Below, one piece after another: positions 47,314 through 58,419 of a DNA stretch of 64,000 nt (the first letter of the stretch is position 1; every line of letters begins with the position of its first letter). The DNA is from Notospermus geniculatus (Eukaryota; Nemertea; Pilidiophora; Heteronemertea; Lineidae). The notes below the pieces were generated by a model that was not told the origin of the DNA, ran no database searches, and saw nothing but the letters and a program-made list of their open reading frames with translations. The stretch covers positions 84,140 through 148,139 of the forward strand of contig NMRB01000849.1 of the NCBI GenBank assembly GCA_002633025.1. Direction: 5' to 3'. The position numbers and the translations under genes were made by a program.

Positions 47314-47454
47314 CCGCTTGAGAAGGTTGGTCGCTGTGCTATCCTCCACATTTCATACTGAAGAGGATTCGGTTTCGGCATCGAATCTGATGTCAACATG
47401 AATCGCCGGTGNAAAATTCCTCCTAAAAATTGATGGCAACTGACTTGACAGCCT

Positions 47455-47563
47455 GGGGTTGTGTTCCCTTGCGATTACCTTATAAGGACTTCCCATTGCC
47501 ATATAAGGTAACCGCAAGGGAACGCAACCGCGTCTCAAGCCAAAATCGCAACAGTGGATCACC
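47455..47563. repeat. Partial second copy of the gtgatccac foldback
   Basis: After an n at 47412 the sequence repeats from ggggttgtgttcccttgcg through aacagtggatcac. Flanking DNA (cgcttgagaaggttggtcgc) also repeats, so this is another join-associated duplication. Confidence 0.75.
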
Positions 47564-49547
47564 CGCTTGAGAAGGTTGGTCGCTGTGCTATCCTCGACAT
47601 TTCATACTGAAGAGGATTCGGTTTTGGCATCGAATCTGATGTCAACATGAATCGCCGGTGCCATCATTAATGAGATTATACAAGGTGGATATCCACTGAT
47701 ATCACCCACCGTCATAACCGTGTCGGTGGAACAACTGCAAGTCACAAACTTGTTGTTAGAACCCCACCCCCGGGCCCCACCCACCTTCAAGTAAGTTCGT
47801 GACCGAGCAGCCTTCTTCCTGGCGGGGTGTAACGCGAATCTGAAAATGTTCAAACTGATAAGTTGGGAAAAATCTTCGAGCTTATCAGAACCAAGTAAAT
47901 TGTATTCAATGTTTAGTAATTATTGCTCGAGTAAAATTTGTAGCCGTATTTCGAGTTGTAATCAACCCCGTATAGTCCTAGTTCGGGATCAGGTGTAACG
48001 TCGATCAGTGTTCCCCGTATTTCTGTGTTTTTCTTATTGTTTCCCTCCTGACGGATTAAGCGGCAACGAACCCAACAATAATCATTCTAGGCCGCGTCTA
48101 TTGTTGGGGAACACTGAGCTACAAAAACACTCACAGATGTTACGCCTGGTCAAACGGTCAATGGCAGGAGGCCCGCACGAGGTTGAAGTGCTATAACATG
48201 TAAGTTATTGAATAGTGACGTTAAGTTCTTGTGAATGTAGATTTTCTAGACATTGATAATAAAAATAAATTTTGACTTTGGATGTGAGCTTTATTAGGAT
48301 TTCCTCTGCCATTACACATCGCGGATTGGTCTTGTCCTGGTCGTCTCGTCCACCAATAGGTGTCTCTGTCAGCGATAACAAAACGGACTCGTTGTATGCC
48401 GTGACAAGGCTCCAACATTTACGGCAGTCCAAGTTGGAACCAGGATGGTACATCAGAGAGTAAGTTTCTCCACACTGAGAGGATGTTGTGTATGGCATTT
48501 CACCTAATAGGCCAACCCAACTGTGAAATCAACCACCAAGTTAAAAATGGTGTCAGTTTCGGCTAGACGGGATAAATTTGGCGTTCATATCATAGACAAG
48601 AGTAGAAAGAGGCATGGTTTGAACACATCATAAGTTACTGAGATAATTTCTGAACTAGTGGGTATTTCTGGAAAAAAATTACACGGTTAAAATTTCTATA
48701 GTTGCGAGGAATATCTGGACAAAATATCAAAGAAAAATCGTGAGTAGCAACAAAATGAGGTCTAATCAAAATTAGTCAGTGTTTTTTGGTTCCAAAACAC
48801 GCTGGTCCCTATGTTTCTAGCCAGGGCAGGTGTGCTGTATTACCGGGTACCAAAGAAACACTAAACCGTTGGTATTGAGCAGGAATCGAAGGCACTCGTG
48901 TTCAATGTAGGTTCAAACTATTCTGTGAAGATTGAAGGTAAAGGCATCGTATCTGATTGTGGAGTAAACACCGGTAGCCATGATTAGACGGTAGTTCCTC
49001 TTTCCAACGAGTCTGTTTCCTCGGATATCGATTAACGGTGAGTTGATCGATTCGATCCGTTTGATCTCTGTGATAGAATCTGAAACTCTTGATGACTTCA
49101 AACAGGAAGCTAAAAGGCTGAATGCGGCTTCAAATAGTGGTTGTGAATGTCATCCACCAGTCAGACAAGGCCGTCTGCTTGGACCATGAATGATTTGGAT
49201 GAGGACGACAATCAGTGTGTCGAGGAGGTCAAGGAGCTCCTTATGTAGCATTGCGGTTTTGTGGTTCCCCACACGTACCGCTATCAAGATGGATGTACCC
49301 TCGACTCGATCTCTTGATTCTCTTGTTCATGACTTGCTTGTGCTCCCGGCATCTGCCTTGTCTCCATTTGACACGAGGGCAGCTACCTTCTGACCCCGAC
49401 CACCAGAGAGAGACTGCCTTCCTCTGACTCGTCTCATCAACCAGTCGTTCTTTGATTGTGATCACGTAAATCATTCCAATAATTTTCCTATTGAACCTCA
49501 GATATATTGATACAGCACTGAGTTGCTTGCTATCATCACTAACCACG
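47564..49547. other. Intergenic or upstream region
   Basis: No established gene. It contains the candidate exon at 48281-48475 and a weak inverted pair cagtgttccccgtattt (48007) / tgttggggaacactga (48101). Confidence 0.4.
48281..48475 (-). CDS. Candidate orphan exon (strand uncertain)
   Basis: On the minus strand, a good acceptor (catcctctcag) precedes CGETYSLMYHPGSNLDCRK, then CWSLVTAYNESVLLSL, which is faintly CUB-like because of the cysteine and CW spacing. On the plus strand the same bases read SDNKTDSLYAVTRLQHLRQS followed by a possible donor aga|gtaagt. Neither reading joins clearly to a neighbour, so this is weak evidence for an unassigned exon. Confidence 0.2.
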
Positions 49548-51500
49548 CCCTCGCATGCGCCTGACTTCAACCAGTACCAGTGGAAGGCGGTGATTGTCGG
49601 TGGAGATTCATCATTTCCCACCGAGCGAGGCTTGAACAGGTAAGTGTTGATGTGTGGTTTTGTGGCACTCGCCCTCACAGAGAAGGCGTGCATGCACGCA
49701 CTTGCTGGGTGCTTGTTCGCGAATTTACGTGCAATCGTAAGTGACGACTTAGGTCTACTCTTGTGACACAGGCACATCCACAGGAGAGTTTTCTCGAGCG
49801 GGTTGGCTCTCTCTGCCCCAACTAAATTATGAATTTCAGTTGTTTGCGTCATGGTCTTAGCGAGGAGCCAACTTCCGCAACAGTTAATTTTGCTGGGTCG
49901 ACTTGTCAGTGAAGAAGCCTTAACGAACATGCAAGTGCCAAACCAAACGTCACTTCTCAGCGGGTATCCAGTGCCCGGTGACAGCAAGATGTGGAAACGC
50001 CTCTATGTTTGTACGCAATACGCTAGACCGAGGTAGGCTACACTTGCCCTTCTTATCGGGTCTGACGGACAGGAATGACCATTTCGTTGATTTTGTCGAC
50101 AGGATGGCTCATTCGGGATGCTGTGTGATTCCCATGGATGAGGGAGAGGTCCCGGGGAAGGAGAAGAACGAATACCGGGCTACCATCAAACAGTGGGCTC
50201 GGGAGATCCTGTCCTACTCCAGCCAGTACGGACAAGACAAGTAAGTCGGGAAGCCGGATTGTGGTGTCATCCTCGGTTATCACCTCGAAGGGTGCGCGGC
50301 CGCTGACTAGATACACTTGAAGCGTGCGATGACTGTCCAGATGACTGTCCAGGATGATCTAAGGTGCTACATTTGCTGCGTACTCCTCGAACATTTGAGG
50401 TGCTAGCATGCTGTAGACCGGCCGTAACGCTGGCTTGGCCTTATCTTTCAAGAATCAATGCTAAGATATTGTAACCTCCCACTTTTAAACAATCCACGAA
50501 CTGCCTACGATTTTTATTCGAAATTTCCAGATGGACAGCTACTGGCGTCCTGGGCCCACCCAGGGTGTATCCTTATTATGGCGACATGGACAAGGCGTGG
50601 TCCCCTCGGACGACCACCACTGACGAGTACCTCAAGGTAAACACTCGTGATAGCCGAGAGAAATCGTTTGGAGATTCTGTCTCTCACGTCGTTTGTCATC
50701 TGATGAGGTTCCATGGAGTCTTGGTAAAGCCTAGTTTATACTTCGACGCAAGACCATCGGCGTCCGACGCACGATCAAAATCTGTACGCCGACATAAGCC
50801 TACTTCATTAGGTCGGCGTCTAGATTTTGATCGCGCGTCGGACGCCGATGGTCGTGCGTCGAAGTATAAACTAGGCCTTAGGCTGACTCACTCGTCATAG
50901 GCCGATCAATGTCTGGAAGGGAAAGCACGCCACAGGCCGGTGGTTTCCAAATGATCGTCATGAAATATCTCGGGGGCAAATAATACTTTGCAGACCTGGC
51001 CTCCACCCTTCTGTTGAGTACCCCAACCCCAAACCTGTTACTGGTATTAAGGAAGCAATGTCTTTCACCTTAGAAACCCGATTTCTATTTCATATTCTGG
51101 TATTAAGGGGTACACCAAACGTCATCAGGAATCCGCCTCCTCAAAGTCGGGTCCCTCATAAACAGTCAAAGGGTCAGAGCCGTGTGTTGTCGGCTCCCAG
51201 TCAGATGACATCGCCCCAGCCCCTCTCCAAACTCACCACATCTTGTTTTTTCTTAGATGACCTTTGAGAGAGCGGTTTATGTCACACGTGTCGACATCTA
51301 TGAGACATTTCATGCCGGGGGTGTCAAGCGGATCGACCTCCTTCACCCCTCAGGGGAATGGATCCCTGTCTGGCAGACGGAAAAAGTCTGTAACATAGAA
51401 GAGAGCAGAATATTTGCACCTCAGTTGGACCTATCGGTAAGTAGATCAAGATGATGAACATCTTGTAGGCTACTTGTGGGTCATTCCTTAAAGTGGTCCT
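49548..51500. repeat. Exon-cassette duplication, copy A
   Basis: From accacgccctcgcatgcgcc to gggtcattccttaa, paired with 51577-53310. It holds an upstream exon candidate and three discoidin-like exons. It carries a 152-bp foldback insertion that copy B lacks. Confidence 0.9.
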
Positions 51501-54500
51501 AAACCGCCGGGGCGAGCGAGACAGCCTCGTTTTCATTTTCCCGCGCTACGCCAGGATGAATGAACGCCTGTCAAAAACCACGCCCTCGCATGCGCCTGAC
51601 TTCAACCAGTACCAGTGGAAGGCGGTGATTGTCGGTGGAGATTCATCATTTCCCACCGAGCGAGGCTTGAACAGGTAAGTGTTGATGTGTGGTTTTGTGG
51701 CACTCGCCCTCACAGAGAAGGCGTGCATGCACGCACTTGCTAGGTGCTTGTTCGCGAATTTACGTGCAATCGTAAGTGACGACTTAGGTCTACTCTTGTG
51801 ACACAGGCACATCCACAGGAGAGTTTTCTCCAGCGGGTTGGCTCTCTCTGCCCCAACTAAATTATGAATCAGCTGCTGGCGTCATGGTCTCAGCGAGCCA
51901 ACTTCCGCAACAGTTAGTTTTGGTGGGTCGACTTGTCAGTGAAGAAGCCTTAACGAACAAGAGTGTCAAACGTCACTTCTTCTTAGCGGGTATCTAGTGC
52001 CCGGTGACAGCAAGATGTGGAAACGCTTCTACGTTTGTATGCAATACGCTAGACCGAGGTAGGCTACACTTGCCCTTCTTATCGGGTCTGACGGACAAGA
52101 ATGACCATTTCGTTGATTTTGTCGACAGGATGGCTCATTCGGGATGCTGTGTGATTCCCATGGATGAGGGAGAGGTCCCGGGGAAGGAGAAGAACGAATA
52201 CCGGGCTACCATCAAACAGTGGGCTCGGGAGATCCTGTCCTACTCCAGCCAGTACGGACAAGACAAGTAAGTCGGGAAGCCGGATTGTGGTGTCATCCTC
52301 GGTTATCACCTCGAAGGGTGTGCGGCCGCTGACTAGATACACTTGAAGCGTGCGATGACTGTCAAGATGACTGTCCAGGATGATCTAAGATGCTACATTT
52401 GCTGCGTACTCCTCGAACATTTGAGGTTCTAGCATGCTGTAGACCGGCCGTAACGCTGGCTTGGCGTTATCTTTCAAGAATCAATGCTAAGATATTGTAA
52501 CCTCCCACTTCTAAACAATCCACGAACTGCCTACGATTTTTATTCGAAATTTCCAGATGGACAGCTACAGGCGTCCTGGGTCCACCCAGGGTGTATCCTT
52601 ATTATGGCGATATGGACAAGGCGTGGTCCCCTCGGACGACCACCACTGACGAGTACCTCAAGGTAAACACTGGTGATAGCTGAGAGAAATCGTTTGATCA
52701 GACCTTCTGTCTCTCACGTCTTTTGTCATCTGATGAGGTTCCATGGAGTGTTGGTAAGGCTGACTCACTCGTCATAGGCCGATCAATGTCTGGAAGGGAA
52801 AGCACTCAGGCCGGTGGTTTCCAAATGATCGTCATGAAACATCTCGGGGGCAAATAGTATTTGCAGACCTGGCCTCCACCCTTCTGTTGAGTACCCCAAC
52901 CCCAAACCTGTTACTGGTATTAAGGGGTACACCAAACGTCATCAGGAATCCGCCTCCTCAAAGTCGGGTCCCTCACAGACAGTCAAAGGGTCAAAAGCCG
53001 TGTGTTGTCGGCTCCCAGTCAGATGACATCGCCCCCGAAACCTTTCCAAATTCACCATATCTTGTTTTTTCTCAGATGACCTTTGAGAGAGCGGTTTATG
53101 TCACACGTGTCGACATCTATGAGACATTTCATGCCGGGGGTGTCAAGCGGATCGAACTCCTCCACCCCTCAGGGAAATGGATCCCTGTCTGGCAGACGGA
53201 AAAAGTCTGTAACATAGAAGAGAGCAGAATATTTGCACCTCAGTTGGACCTATCGGTAAGTAGATCAAGATGATGAACATCTTGTAGGCTACTTGTGGGT
53301 CATTCCTTAATCAATGAGAGCCGTATTCAAAAAGGGCGATCATTGCGCGATTAAGACTTAGACGCGTGCAACTTCACTAAATGCACGCACTTCCACCATG
53401 CATTTGACGAAGTTACACGCGTCTAATAGTTTTTACCACTTTTCTCCTCAGAAAATTAACTTCAAGACGAATGCTTTAGCGATACACGTTGACTGCAGCA
53501 TTGCTAGGACTTGGGTCCAGATAGACGCTGTTCAGTTGTACGGGATGCTGCATGATGTCGGTGAGTAGAATAACCATTCTCGTGTGTCATTATCGCGAGA
53601 TTTAGATGGCGTGATATGGCCCGTTTTCCACAACACTTTCCGCGGTTGGCGGTGAGTGGTGCGGTTTTCACTGGGCGTGCAGAGGTTTTCAACGGTTTCA
53701 ATGCTCAGTGGAAAGAGGGCCTAAAGAAGGATTAACACCATACTCATTCTAGGCATCCAGCTGACCATCAAATATCTGCGATCAAGTAAAAAGAGCCAAG
53801 TATTCATAAAGCGGTTCTATCTTTAGAACCGTCTTAGGCTGGTTCCAGGTATCGTCAACCAACCACTGTAGGCCTACTTGGAACCGGCCTAAGACGGTTC
53901 TAACCATAGAACCGCTTGAATACGACCCTCTGGGTCGTATTCATAAAGCGGTTCTATCGTTAGAACCATCTTAGGCTGGTTCCAAGTGTACTTCACCACT
54001 ACACTTGGAACCGGCCTAAGACGGTTCTAACGATAGAACCGCTTTATGAATACGACCCTCTATGTTTTGCCTTGGTACCGCTGTTTCTCGTGTCAGTCAG
54101 GTTAGAAGGTTTTCTGGACGCCACGAAGCAAGAACTCCTGTAGGCCTGGCCTTCACAGCACTAACAGGGAATGAGAATGGAAGTGCCTCCTCATCATTGC
54201 GAGGATTTTAAAGGTTAAAGCTTGGCGTCCTCTCCACTGCAGCTGTCCAGCCCTCCATGGTAACTCTAGCCCAGGACTACCGGTCTCTAGTCAACGATGA
54301 ACGATTCAGTGACGTTCAGTTTGAGGTGGAGGAACAGATATTCTACGCGCATAGGAATATCCTCGTCTCCAGGAGTGAATACTTCAGGGCGATGTTCTGT
54401 AATGGACTGAGGGAGTCTGCAAGTCAGGTTGGTGCTCGGTCTATCTACTCGCTGTGCCATATTACTTTCTGCGACTTCCGTGAAATATGGGTTAAAAGTA

Positions 54501-56213
54501 ACTTTGATAAGGTCTTGCAGTTCGCGGGAGAAAGATGAGATGGGCATGCCTGGTCAGGAGAGTCTTCGCTTGGTGGTGTTCAAAATAGCAACTGCAATGC
54601 GATGACGTTTACAAAATGTGCGATGACCGTCCCTCCCTCACTTCGAACTATAAATCACTAATCATTGTTTGTCACGTGCTCGATGTTTCCAGAACACGGT
54701 CCACATGCCTGACATCAGTCCTGAGGCCTTCTTAGCCATGCTCGAGTTTATCTACTCTAATAAGATATGGACCAAGATGGAGTCATCTACAATGGTGGAA
54801 GTGATGAGAGGTAGGGGAGACCATTGGACTCGGAATACTTCACGGCTCAGTCATATTTCTGTTCGGAGACACGAAGTTTTATCAGCCTCTTTGCCCATTT
54901 CCAAAAACCAACTCGGCACGGCGCCACCACTGGTCTTAGTCAGGGAGCCCAGAGAGGTTTAATCAGCATCTCAAGTACAAAAACTTTTTGGGGTTTAGGG
55001 GTTAGGTTACACCCCTCTGACCACAAAAACCCAATTCTTAAGTTCCGCAAATGGTGCGTTTAGAAGATACAGCCGTTTGAATTTTGGGTACTGGCTTTAT
55101 CATTGGACCAAAATCAGAGCATTGTACAGGGGCTTGGAAACTGATGTACAGCTAACTTTTAAACGGTTGGCTTAAGACCCTATAAATGTATTACCNCCCC
55201 CTCCCTCCCCGTGGTCCTCATTGTGTTTTACTATCAATCGATTCAATTTACGTTGTTCAACATTTACTATCTTTTACTTGATCAAGGTAAATCGATCACA
55301 TATAGATCACAAGTGATTGATTTGTTAATTGACTGATAGCTAAGGGCGTTGCCTGATGACACTGATCGACATTATAATACTTGCTGCAGTCTTCATTGCC
55401 TCAGGGATGTCAGTTCACGTGTCCGTTCCTCTGCAGAGAATCTCACGTCGCATCGCTTCCTTCTGCACTGCAGCAAACCCGATGGCCAAGACGTTGGCAA
55501 GCAGTCACAGGAAATGGTCTCATTGTATCAGAAATATTTTCCTTGACTTCCATCTAGCACAAACAGGGCCCCGGGGAGTAAGATCTTTTATTCGCTCCTT
55601 CTCGTTCTAGTTGCGGACAAGTTTTCACTCGACGGTTTGAAACAAGTCGTGAAGGGGACAATCGCCAAAGATGTCACCACAGATAATGTCGTCAATATCT
55701 ATACTGAATCATCAACAAAGTTACCGGTGTTAGGTGGGTCTCGTGGACCTTCTAATATTTCTAAGCCATGTGATTTTCATTCAGAAAAAAACCGCATAGC
55801 GCATAAAGAAGGAGTTTTGCTTGATATCTGAGATACGTGGGGTGAGACGTGGAGTCATGTGAATTCGCGAGATCATACGTGGAGTCATGTGATCTCGCGA
55901 GTTAACGTGTCTGGCGTGAACGGGGTTTTGATTGGACAAGAAGAAGCATACGTCATGTACGTGACGGTGTCTTCAAGATATGGAGCTTACTTATGTATAT
56001 GTTTTTGAGTTTACCAAAAAATTGATAAGCGAGCTCGCTATCTATTGGAGTTTACCCATTAATGATCTTCCTTTTTCAGACGACATACGCACGATGTGCC
56101 TTGATTTCATATCGGCAAATTTTGAAGAGGTAACAAAAAGTGCGGCATTTTGTGATCTTCCCCAAGCGATCATGTTGGAGGTGGTTCAAAATGCGGCCAA
56201 GAATATCAAGTAA
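49548..56213 (+). CDS. FBXL4-like discoidin domain with BTB-BACK
   Basis: Discoidin-like cassette exons: 50103-50240 (ILSYSSQYGQDK), 50531-50636 (VLGPPRVYPYYGD) and 51257-51436 (MTFERAVYVTRVDIYETFHA), with a second set at 52129-52266, 52557-52662 and 53076-53255. Then 53452-53560 (TWVQIDAVQLYG), BTB exons from about 54243-54427 (FSDVQFEVEEQIFYAHRNIL) and 54693-54810 (PDISPEAFLAMLEFIYSNKI), 55611-55733 (VADKFSLDGLKQ) and 56080-56213 (CLDFISANFEEV to the stop). The first part matches the N-terminal domain of FBXL4 (SSQYG, VYP..GD, LTFE..VY.T.V...ETYH.G.V). The second is BTB followed by a short BACK-type helix region, which suggests a Cullin-3 adaptor whose discoidin-like domain recruits the substrate. 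The 5' end is uncertain: a preceding exon ending at 49639 (AVIVGGDSSFPTERGLN) fits in phase, but MAHSGCC at 50104 could also be the start. Confidence 0.8.
50727..50878. mobile_element. 152-bp foldback MITE with TA target site
   Basis: Arms aagcctagtttatacttcga and tcgaagtataaactaggcct, extending through the cgtccgacgcacgatcaaaa region; about 55 bp per arm. It is bounded by TA (50725-50726 and 50879-50880). Cassette copy B has the empty site ttggtaaggctgactc. TA flanks suggest a Tc1/mariner-type source. Confidence 0.8.
51577..53310. repeat. Exon-cassette duplication, copy B
   Basis: Second copy of the discoidin-like cassette. Exon 4 differs by two residues (DLL to ELL, SGE to SGK); the other exons differ only silently. 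The sequence before the accacgccc start differs from that of copy A. Confidence 0.9.
53800..53930. mobile_element. tattcataaagcgg foldback, copy 1
   Basis: Arms tattcataaagcggttctat and the imperfect inverse atagaaccgcttgaata, with ctggttcca / tggaaccgg inside. Confidence 0.75.
53932..54059. mobile_element. tattcataaagcgg foldback, copy 2
   Basis: Nearly perfect arms gggtcgtattcataaagcgg and ccgctttatgaatacgaccc, end to end with copy 1. Both lie in the intron before the BTB exon. Confidence 0.85.
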
Positions 56214-56879
56214 CCAGCGATAAAGACTGAGCACATCGTAGAATAATATATCTGAGCAAAGCCCGTTGCGGAGTCGATCCCTTGGCCCCTTTGGCTGGTG
56301 GCGAGAGTTCGAGATGAGACATTAAAGGGATCCTATAGACAGCGAGCTGTTGTACGGTCACGTCATTACAGATGGCGCTAGCAACCGACAACTAACGAAG
56401 TACACGTGATTGCTCGAGTGATATGGGCAACAAAGGTTTGTTTATTGAAAAGAAGATAATCATGGCCTATTTTTATGTGATCGACGCCACTATTTCCTAA
56501 TATCGGCTCTTTATTACGATTGATCGACAATAATGTTTGCCCTGTAAAACGTAACATGCTTTTGCTTCGTGGTCGTCAGGCTTTCCATGACAAGTGGAGA
56601 TTTTAATGCCGTTAAGCCCCATTTAAGCCCCATTTAGACGATCATACTTTTGTTCAAATTTTCATCATAAATTTGTACGATGATGTTCAGAGGGAAATGT
56701 TTTATCGTGTAAATGGGAATTTTAACATCTGCGAACAAGTGCGAACATGTTGGATGATGTTCGAGCATGCACAAATGTTGTACGATGTTCATTCGACAAG
56801 CACTAACCAATCAGATTGCAGTTTTGGGTCACATGATATTTCGGGTCACAACATTTATTAGGAGTGTCTCAAAGGTTGC

Positions 56880-56971
56880 GGTCCTGGAACGACACAAAAT
56901 TTGACGTCACAATGTTCTCGTGGCGTGCACTCCTTCTCTCTGACGTCAAAGTTCGTGACGTTCTAGGACCA
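56880..56971. repeat. Short foldback
   Basis: ggtcctggaacgacacaaaa / gttcgtgacgttctaggacc, with tgacgtca in both arms. Confidence 0.65.
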
Positions 56972-57272
56972 CTAACTGGTGGTGGCCTCTAACGGCAGTA
57001 AGGTCCCCCGGCCATTTTCACTCAAGTCGATAGACTGCTAATCACTCCGCTCTCTGCACCCTCGGAGAACGATCTCCGTGGTGAGTTTAATTATTGCAAC
57101 TATTACAGATTTTATGTCAGATAACGGCAAATTTTCAATAAATAATTATGTTTGTGCGATGTTGTTACGTTGACCAAACAGCCATCATGAAAAACGTGTT
57201 TGATGTGGTTGGCATGGCATTAGTTTGCTGAATATTGAATGGTCTTCACAAGGTGACCCTTACTTTCAACAC

Positions 57273-57425
57273 TAGGGAGTTTAAGAAATCGAACGATAAA
57301 CGTGAACTGTACGAAAACGTTATTTTTCATACTCTACATTCACTAGATTTCATTTTGCTTTTTCGGTACAAAAAACAACGTTGTCTTAAAGTTAACGTTT
57401 ATCGTTAGATTTCTTAAACTCCCTA
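57273..57425. mobile_element. tagggagtttaagaaatc foldback
   Basis: Arms tagggagtttaagaaatc and gatttcttaaactcccta, continuing with gaacgataaacgt and its inverse. About 153 bp. Confidence 0.75.
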
Positions 57426-57933
57426 CTATCTGGCTTGTAACTTCTTGGAAACACTGGGAGAAAGTAAAAAATGGAAGGAAATATGTATCCAATGACGACG
57501 ATATAAAGTAGAGTGAATGAAATTATTGAATGGACCGTGGTCACCATCCCAATAAATCATCAACTCTTGAGTTGTTTATATGACAAAGAGAATAAACCCT
57601 AACGACTTAATGTGTGGATTTCATGCAGGATTCCATTAAGAACTTAAAGAAGGATTACGACACAAATTATTCGTTCTGCTAATGAATTATTTTTGTTCAG
57701 AAGTGATTTGACCATTACCATATCCGCTCTCCCACGAGGGAATTACTTCTTTACTAAGCTGCTGACACGCAACCATGCAGTCATGTCCTGCAAGAGGACG
57801 GGAGGTTTCAGTTCGACCAGCCCTCGATTCAAACAAGGGGGACTTTTGGGTTATTGGTGCGGTTGGAATAAAGAGGAAGCCAGAATTGCAAAACGTAATG
57901 GCAAATACTGTGGCGGCGGGGGGGGGGATAAAA

Positions 57934-58071
57934 NNNNNNNNNNNNNNNNNNNNNNNNNNNNNNNNNNNNNNNNNNNNNNNNNNNNNNNNNNNNNNNNNNN
58001 NNNNNNNNNNNNNNNNNNNNNNNNNNNNNNNNNNNNNNNNNNNNNNNNNNNNNNNNNNNNNNNNNNNNNNN
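57934..58071. other. Assembly gap (N run)
   Basis: 138 unknown bases, entered from a G run and left into a C run. Confidence 1.
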
Positions 58072-58419
58072 CCCCACCCCCCTCATCCACTTTGTTTATT
58101 GATCCGTGCATCAGCCGTTTCCTTGGTGAAGATACTGGTGTCATTATATTCCCGGTGGCTTATCAGAGTTGCTGCGTCCGTGATCACGACAGCAGGTCGA
58201 CCGGTATCATCCGCTTTCCTTGTTTTATCGGCTTTACCCGAGTTGTATTGTATGGACGGATTAGATTAGAATCTCATCTATTAAGTATAAAACGGTCCTG
58301 ATCATCAGTTTACGAATCAGAATAGAGCAGGTTGGACGTGGTAACGTCACGGGAGGAACTTTCATTTTGTCGATTATCACTGCGTCGATTCATTTGGAGC
58401 AGACTTCGTGATCCGAGTA

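Larger units (their letters stand above)
56214..58419. other. Intergenic region with two foldbacks and a gap
   Basis: Lies between the BTB gene and the LamG/Ig gene. It contains foldbacks at 56880-56971 and 57273-57425 and N run 57934-58071. No coding region is supported; frames that cross the N run are artefacts. Confidence 0.5.

Noticed and set aside
49241-49987. 248-residue minus-strand ORF
   Set aside because: It runs antisense across the cassette boundary. In copy B only a fragment stays open, and no domain is recognisable.
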